A stretch of 12,393 bases of DNA from Triparma columacea (lineage: Eukaryota > Sar > Bolidophyceae > Parmales > Triparmaceae), in the NCBI GenBank assembly GCA_030267965.1, contig BRYA01000467.1, forward strand, positions 6,657 through 19,049, written 5' to 3'. Numbering within the stretch: position 1 is the first letter of the stretch; each line of letters begins with the position of its first letter. Shown in pieces: positions 7,585 to 12,393 of the stretch. Under the pieces are notes generated by a model that saw nothing but the letters and a program-made list of their open reading frames with translations, had not been told where the DNA came from and did not search any database. Both the position numbers and the translations under genes were made by a program.

Positions 7585-8252
7585 GGGATTATACGAACAA
7601 CTGAGGATGAAGAACAACAAGGAGGGGAGGAGGGTGACACGGAGGAGAGAGAACGTTTATGAGCGGGAAAGAAGTTACTGCAAACCCGTTTCACATTAAA
7701 ATGTCACTTGTATTTACTTTTGAATAGAGCGAACAGAGTGACAAAGTTCACGCAAAGTGAATGGACTACATGTAAAGCTTTTGGGCTAAAGTTTACCTTT
7801 TTTGGGGAAGTCACAGAGAGAGAGCATATTTTTCTTGGCTTGTCGAGTTATAAATAAATTCCGCACTGCTGCGCTATCTCTAGCTTATTACTCAACACCT
7901 TCACGCACTTGGACCGCCTGTGTAATTGTGAGAGCTTTAGAGCAGGGCAGGTGCACTCTCGAGAAGTCATTAGGAACAGGGTCTTGTGAAGTAGTGGAGA
8001 GGTTAGGGACGAAACAAGGTGAGGATTGTATAGGAGGCGATGGCGGAGGAGGGATTGTTAGGAGGGAGGATACGGGGGGGAAGGGAGGGAGGAAGGAGGA
8101 CACAACAGCAAGGCCCAAGCTTCCTTCGATGTGGACCCCTGAGCAATTAAAAGAATATTGCGGCAGCAGCGGCGACGTATATGCGCAAATAGTATTCATC
8201 TCGGCTCACTCAACATCTTCATCGTGTTTGCCCCTCACGCTTTCGCAGGCTG
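7585..8252 (+). other. 3' flank of the plastid gene and leader of the START gene
   Basis: No complete gene is supported. A small hairpin (ttcac gcaaa gtgaa, 7747-7761) lies in the AT-rich part. A donor gtgagg at 8019, followed by a purine/G-rich run, looks like the start of an intron. With the acceptor tttcgcag (ends 8248) it would make a 230-bp 5' UTR intron just before the START-protein ATG at 8253. A frame open from 7802 to 8266 is mostly low-complexity but contains a MAPR-like segment (8129-8191). Confidence 0.45.
8129..8191 (+). other. Short cytochrome-b5/MAPR-like segment, possible exon fragment
   Basis: The 21 codons from ATG 8129 read MWTPEQLKEYCGSSG followed by DVYAQI. This resembles the first strand and helix of MAPR/cytochrome-b5-like heme-binding domains (T-x-E-Q-L-x-x-Y-x-G, then V-Y-x-x-I before G-K-V-F-D-V). 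A GT (gtattc) follows, but no continuation of the domain is present, and splicing to the 8249 exon puts a stop a few codons on. It is too short to be more than suggestive. Confidence 0.25.
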
Positions 8253-11200
8253 ATGACCGACAGTGAGATGGATCTAACCATTCTCCTGAAGCAGAGGGAC
8301 AAGGAGATAGCTGGATTGAAGGCCAACTTAAGGGCAACAAGGGCTCAACATACTGCCGATCTTGCATCTACAGCAGCGGCAGCCAACGACCTTGTTGCCG
8401 CCGTCAAGGGCACTGCGCACGATGGCACAGCTGCTGATATTGTCAGTGCTGCAACTGAACTTGCTGTCCTCGTTAAGGCAGCCGCTGATGTAGCCGCTGA
8501 TCAGTCTGCTATTTTCGGGCATGCTGTCGACGATGTTGTTGACGCCGAGGGGGTGGAGCACCGTGACATTGCTGCCGAGGTTGCCACTGATGTCGTCAAG
8601 TCTGCAAATGACTATGCTGCCAACCTTGGGGCAACTACTGATATTGATAGGCCTCATGGAGACGTCGGACGAGGTGAGATCATGAAGGGGATGAGATGGG
8701 ATGGGAGTGAAAAAAGAGAGGTCGTTGGGAAGCCTGATGAAATGATTAAAAAATGCTCAAAAACATCAACATTTACACACCCGCAGAATCTGAAAATGAT
8801 CATGAGGAAGCCAGACAAGGTGAGTGAGCGTCTAGAGCTTAAGGAGGAAAAAAACATCTTTATAATTTAGGAGAGGGCGGGAGATGTGTGGGAGGACAAG
8901 ATGAAGTTTGCCACTTTTACTCACTTTCCCCCCCTTTGTCGTTTCCTCTGCAGCACTTGAAATATCTTACGAGGAAGCCGGACGAGGTGAGTTGTGCGTT
9001 GAGAGCCAGATGAGAGAATTCCATTTTAATACTCTAGGAGAGAGTGGGAGAGTCGCGGGAGGGCGCGTTGAAACTTTGTAATTTGTTCTCACTTTTGCAA
9101 CAACGTTGTCCCCTTCGCAGTCGCTAAATCTAAAAGCTCTCAGGAGGACGCTGGACGAGACCGAGGTAAGTTCGTCTCAGGGGGTTGTAGGGGGGGAGAC
9201 CCTTGATATTCTACACAGAAACGCACGGCGGTCTGCGGCCACCGCATGGGATCTGTCTCCGGCGTCCGCATGGGATCCGTCTCCGGCGACAGCATGGGAT
9301 CCGTCCCCGGCGACCGCGTGGGTTCCGTCTGCGGCGACCGCATGGGACACTTCTGCGGCGACCGCGTGGGGCGCTTGATATGCTACACAGAAACGAGGAG
9401 CACGCATGGACATCTTTTCATGTTGACTAACAAATACCATCATCGCCATTACCGCAGACTTCAAAAACCGCTACGAGGACGCGGAACAAGGTGAGTTGTG
9501 CGTTGAGAGCGGGGAAAGGAAAAACACGTTTAATACTCTAGGGGAGAGCGGGAGAGTCGCGGGAACTTTGTAGTTTTTCTCACTGCCTGCGTGCGGAAAG
9601 CGCGGAGCCGTTCGCTGAGGGCCTGGCCCTCGGCGCCAAGCTCGACGGGCGGCAGCCGCGGCGCACGCGTGCACACGCCGGTCTGCAGCAACCGCATGGG
9701 ATCTGTCTCTGGCGACCGCATGGGATCCATCTGGCGACCGCATGGGATCCGTCCCCGGCGACCGCATGGGTTCCGTCTCCGGCGACTGCGTGGGGTCCGT
9801 CTGCGGCGACCACGTGGGGCGCTTCTACGGCGACCGCATGCATCATCGAGTGGAATTCTTTTTCATTTTGACTAACAAAAGCCATAATCGCAATTACCGC
9901 AGACTCTGAAAATGGTAATGAGGACGCCGTCGGTCTGGTCGCAGACAGTAATAATGTTAGTGCCGTGCCACCGTCCCTCGGCCGTACGACCGCCGCTTCG
10001 ACCATACCAATGAATCCTGACAGCTTTGTAAACGTTGCAAAGACAGAGGAGGAAATTGAAAGATTAGCGAACCTCGTCAATGCTCAAGGAATAGAAATTG
10101 CCGAACTCAAGGCATCCGCGGTAAAGGTCGCCGCCGAACACCTCGTTGAGATAAAGAACCTCAAAGATATCAACAACAAATTGATGAAGGAGAACGATGC
10201 GCTCAGGGTTGCTGCAGAAGAGATGGGCACTGCAGCCCTTACAAAAGCTTCTTCTTCAACAGACTCAGAGGACTACGAGCGAATTGTTACTGAAGATTAC
10301 GACAATGGGGGGCTCGACGAAGAAGAGGATATCGTACGCGACATGGACGACGACGTCAAGATCGGGCATGTTGAGACTGATGGAGGTAGAGAGGAGGGGC
10401 TGACCACATCCGGAGGCACTGCCCAGGACGGTGTGCCAAAAGAACACCCTAAAATCAAGAGCAACGACGAGATAGACATGGAAGCACTGTTGACTCTCGA
10501 AAATATTATAAAGAACGAGCCCCAAAATTACACCGATGAGGAGGAGGAGGCAATCAAGGAGGGGAAGGAATTCTACATGAAATGCAAGGCAAGCAAGACC
10601 TTCAAAGATGTGAAGAGTCCAGATCCCAAGGTGAAAATGAAAGGTGTGCACCTCGAGGGTGAAAGCCTTGTGACAGGCATGGTTGAGACAGTTGTTGATG
10701 CTTCACTTGCAGAGTGTGTGGCATATGAGTTCATCAAGGATTCAAACGAGAAAAAGGCCAAGCTTGGAAAGAAGTACAAGGCGATCGAAACAAAGAAGCT
10801 TAATGGGCATTCACAGCTCTATCTTAACAGAAGAAAGCTCGGAAAAGGACTTTCAGTTAGGGAGTGGAGAGCCTTTTGTACCTGGCAGACAGAGAAGGAA
10901 GGAACAAAATGCTGGACAGTGTACAAAGACACCAACCTGTTGGATAACGACTTCCTGTTGACCTCTGGGACTGTTCTTGCATCTGCAACAACAACATGGC
11001 TGTTTGAAGCGCTACCAACTGATAAGGGAACCCCTCAGTGCCGCGTCACATTTGCCTCCAGGGTTGATATCAAGAGTTCTGTGCCAACATTTGTAATGAA
11101 TTACTTGTCATCTAATTATGCAAAGAGCATTATTGACATCAGGAACAAGTTTGCAAAAACTGATGACGAAAAGGACTCGATTACACTAGAGTTGCTTGCC

Positions 11201-12393
11201 AAAGTTATAGAAAGTGAGCAGCAAACTTATACAGAAGAGGAGGAAAAGGCTATCAGGAGTGCAAAGGAGTTCTACGAGAAGTGCAAGGAAGGAACTGGGG
11301 CGTATGAAGTCGAAAGCCCAGATTTGAAAGTTGAGATGAGGGGATCCCACATTGATGGAGATTCCCATGGTGTCGGAATCGCAACCACAACAGTAGATGC
11401 GAGTGTTTATGAATGCGCAGCACAAAGGATTATAGACCTCAACAGCCGCCATACAATGAAAACACTAAAACAAAGGGGGATAGTTGGGTTCACTGTGAAG
11501 AACATTAATGATCACTCACTATACTACTTCTCCACAAGAGATCTTGGCATTCCTGGATTTTCTTACAGGGACTTCAGAACCAAGGTGACATGGAAAAGGG
11601 AAACCGTGGACGGCAGAGATGTTGTGTGGATTAATACGCAGAGCACAGATGACTTGACAAAGGAACACCCCGTCAAGTTTGGCCACATTGTTGGCACTGC
11701 GCACACAATCTGGATTTTTGAATCTTTACCTCCTTTAGGTGGTGTTCCACAAACGAGAGCTACACTGCAAACACAAGTAGATTTACACAGCCCCATACCC
11801 AACGCAGTCATTGAAAAGTTGGGTACAAAGTTCCTAACTGCTGCATCAGAATTACGCCAAAAATTTGATAAGACTAATGAGATTGACAAGCCAAGGAGGA
11901 TGGAGATTGTCAAGAAGATGAAAGATCTCAAGGTGAGGGGTGACACAAAACTCTTACCACTGTTTGACATGATTAGAGCAACCGTTGGTGCAGAAGGAGG
12001 AGGAAAGAGCTGGGGAATGATCTCAGTTACCTTGAGGATAGGCTTTGAGGAGGCAGCAGCATACTTTTGGGATGTTGACAGGCTTCAGACAAAGGGCTTA
12101 GTTAGGGAAGCTACAAAGTCAGGTAACGACTTTGATTTAGAGGTCAAGGCAAAGGAGCACATCAAAACAACGTTGCAAAGCTTCAATGTGAACTTTGTCT
12201 CAAAGATGCGTTTGTATAGAGCAGATAAGAGCACTCTTGTAATCATGAGTGAAGCAATCAAAGAGAGAGGGTTGCAGTCTCAAGGAACAGAAGATTTTGC
12301 AGTGAGGTTCTGCAGGGTTGGTAAAAAAGAGACCAAGATAAATATTGTCACAAGGCTGGAGCTGGGAAAAGAGATCACAAAGGGGGCTGCAAA
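8253..12393 (+). CDS. Multi-START-domain protein with microexon-coded linker, partial (runs off the right edge)
   Basis: START domains bind lipids or sterols in a hydrophobic groove. Exons are 8253-8673, 8787-8819, 8954-8986, 9121-9165, 9458-9490 and 9903-12393+. All junctions are phase 1, with donors gtgag/gtaag and acceptors ending cgcag or tgcag. The last exon is open for 2.5 kb to the window edge, giving at least 1,018 residues. Order: a short coiled coil (LLKQRDKEIAGLKANLRATR), then an Ala/Asp/Val-rich region to ~140. Next come 11-15-residue microexon repeats (141-188), a second coiled coil (~236-294, with ELKASAVKVAAEHLVEIKNL) and an acidic linker. START-like domain 1 is ~425-600 (GVHLEGESLVTGM, VVDASLAECVAYEFI, REWRAFCTWQ, SGTVLASATTTWLFEALP). 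START-like domain 2 is ~656-842 (GSHIDGDSHG, TTTVDASVYECAAQ, HIVGTAHTIWIFESLPP). Domain 3 begins ~869 and is cut (GMISVTLRIGFEEAAAYFWD). Each of the first two domains follows a repeated helix (DEEEEAIKEGKEFYMKCK; EEEEKAIRSAKEFYEKCK). Start chosen: first in-frame ATG after a likely leader intron; M8268 is the alternative. Further domains may follow past the edge. Confidence 0.8.
8787..9490 (+). repeat. Tandem exon-intron cassette (four phase-1 microexons)
   Basis: Microexons of 33, 33, 45 and 33 bp encode ESENDHEEARQ, ALEISYEEAGR, VAKSKSSQEDAGRDR and DFKNRYEDAEQ. The last exon begins with the related DSENGNEDAVG. The introns are also related: introns at 8820-8953 and 8987-9120 are both 134 bp, so the first two units are each 167 bp. 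The motifs gtgagttgtgcgttgagagc and ctaggrgagagygggagag recur in introns 8987-9120 and 9491-9902. The two later introns are longer because of inserted minisatellite. They share an acceptor end with a ttgactaacaaa branch-point-like element and ttaccgcag. Confidence 0.85.
9202..9395. repeat. 24-bp minisatellite bounded by 22-bp direct repeats, in intron 9166-9457
   Basis: Five 24-bp units from 9243 (9243-9266, 9267-9290, 9291-9314, 9315-9338, 9339-9362) share cgcatgggatccgtctccgg plus cgac, with partial units at both ends. The array lies between two 22-bp direct repeats (9202-9223 and 9374-9395, one mismatch; both contain ctacacagaaacg). All units are very GC-rich compared with the surrounding AT-richer intron. 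Open frames across it on both strands are a by-product of the 24-bp period. Confidence 0.85.
9591..9692. other. GC-rich block next to the second minisatellite
   Basis: About 100 bp inside intron 9491-9902 is markedly richer in G+C than its surroundings (gcggcagccgcggcgcacgc is typical). It leads directly into the minisatellite and has no counterpart in the other intron copy. No gene is assigned. Confidence 0.5.
9693..9834. repeat. Second 24-bp minisatellite array, in intron 9491-9902
   Basis: Six units (9693-9716, 9717-9738, 9739-9762, 9763-9786, 9787-9810, 9811-9834) belong to the same family as the array at 9243. The second unit is 22 bp, which breaks the reading frame and argues against coding. 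The sequence after the array matches the 3' end of intron 9166-9457 (ttgactaacaaa, then ttaccgcag), so both introns descend from one expanded cassette. Confidence 0.85.

Noticed and set aside
7747..7761. ttcac-gcaaa-gtgaa hairpin as a terminator or tRNA part
   Set aside because: The stem is only 5 bp, there is no cloverleaf or T-loop consensus around it, and factor-independent terminators are not expected in this nuclear context.
9106..9875. Several overlapping Pro/Ala/Trp, Gly/Ser/Asp and His/Ala/Val repeat ORFs on both strands
   Set aside because: By-products of the 24-bp minisatellite. One unit is 22 bp, breaking frame; the retained-intron frame of the START gene hits a stop before the array.

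Overview
This is nuclear DNA of a eukaryotic alga, most likely a photosynthetic stramenopile. My best guess is the bolidophyte/Parmales-diatom group. Three things support this: (i) a precursor whose signal peptide ends in an N-A-F-S-P junction, the ASAFAP-type plastid-targeting signature of heterokont algae with secondary plastids; (ii) many short GT-AG introns with GTGAG/GTAAG donors, often G-rich near the donor and C-rich near the acceptor; (iii) a long protein with several START-type lipid-binding domains. There are no bacterial features. All gene models below were spliced by eye and rest on frame and phase agreement between exons.

Layout. (1) 99-2143, minus strand: four exons of a LENG8/THP3-type protein with the start of a SAC3/GANP domain; its 3' end lies beyond the left edge. 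(2) 2144-2213: a 70-bp divergent promoter between the first ATGs of genes 1 and 3. (3) 2380-4954, plus strand: a three-exon gene for a 768-residue protein of unknown function, with about eleven 13/17-residue repeats rich in Tyr, Ala, Ser, Gly and Lys. (4) 4955-6013: about 1 kb without a convincing gene, holding a perfect 12-bp hairpin and one candidate orphan exon. (5) 6036-6200: a second copy of the 2070-2240 promoter block, still carrying a truncated copy of the LENG8-like first exon. (6) 6320-7584, plus strand: a four-exon gene for a 243-residue plastid-targeted protein, transcribed out of the duplicated promoter. (7) 7585-8252: leader region of the next gene. (8) 8253-12393 and beyond, plus strand: a multi-START protein whose N-terminal half is built from a tandem series of 33-45 bp phase-1 microexons. 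Two of the introns in that series contain a GC-rich 24-bp minisatellite.

The genes do not form an evident pathway: one mRNA-processing factor, one unknown repeat protein, one plastid protein and one lipid-binding protein. The notable biology is architectural. A compact bidirectional promoter, together with the 5' ends of both flanking genes, was copied about 4 kb downstream and now sits in front of a plastid-protein gene. Separately, a microexon-plus-intron cassette was amplified inside the START gene.
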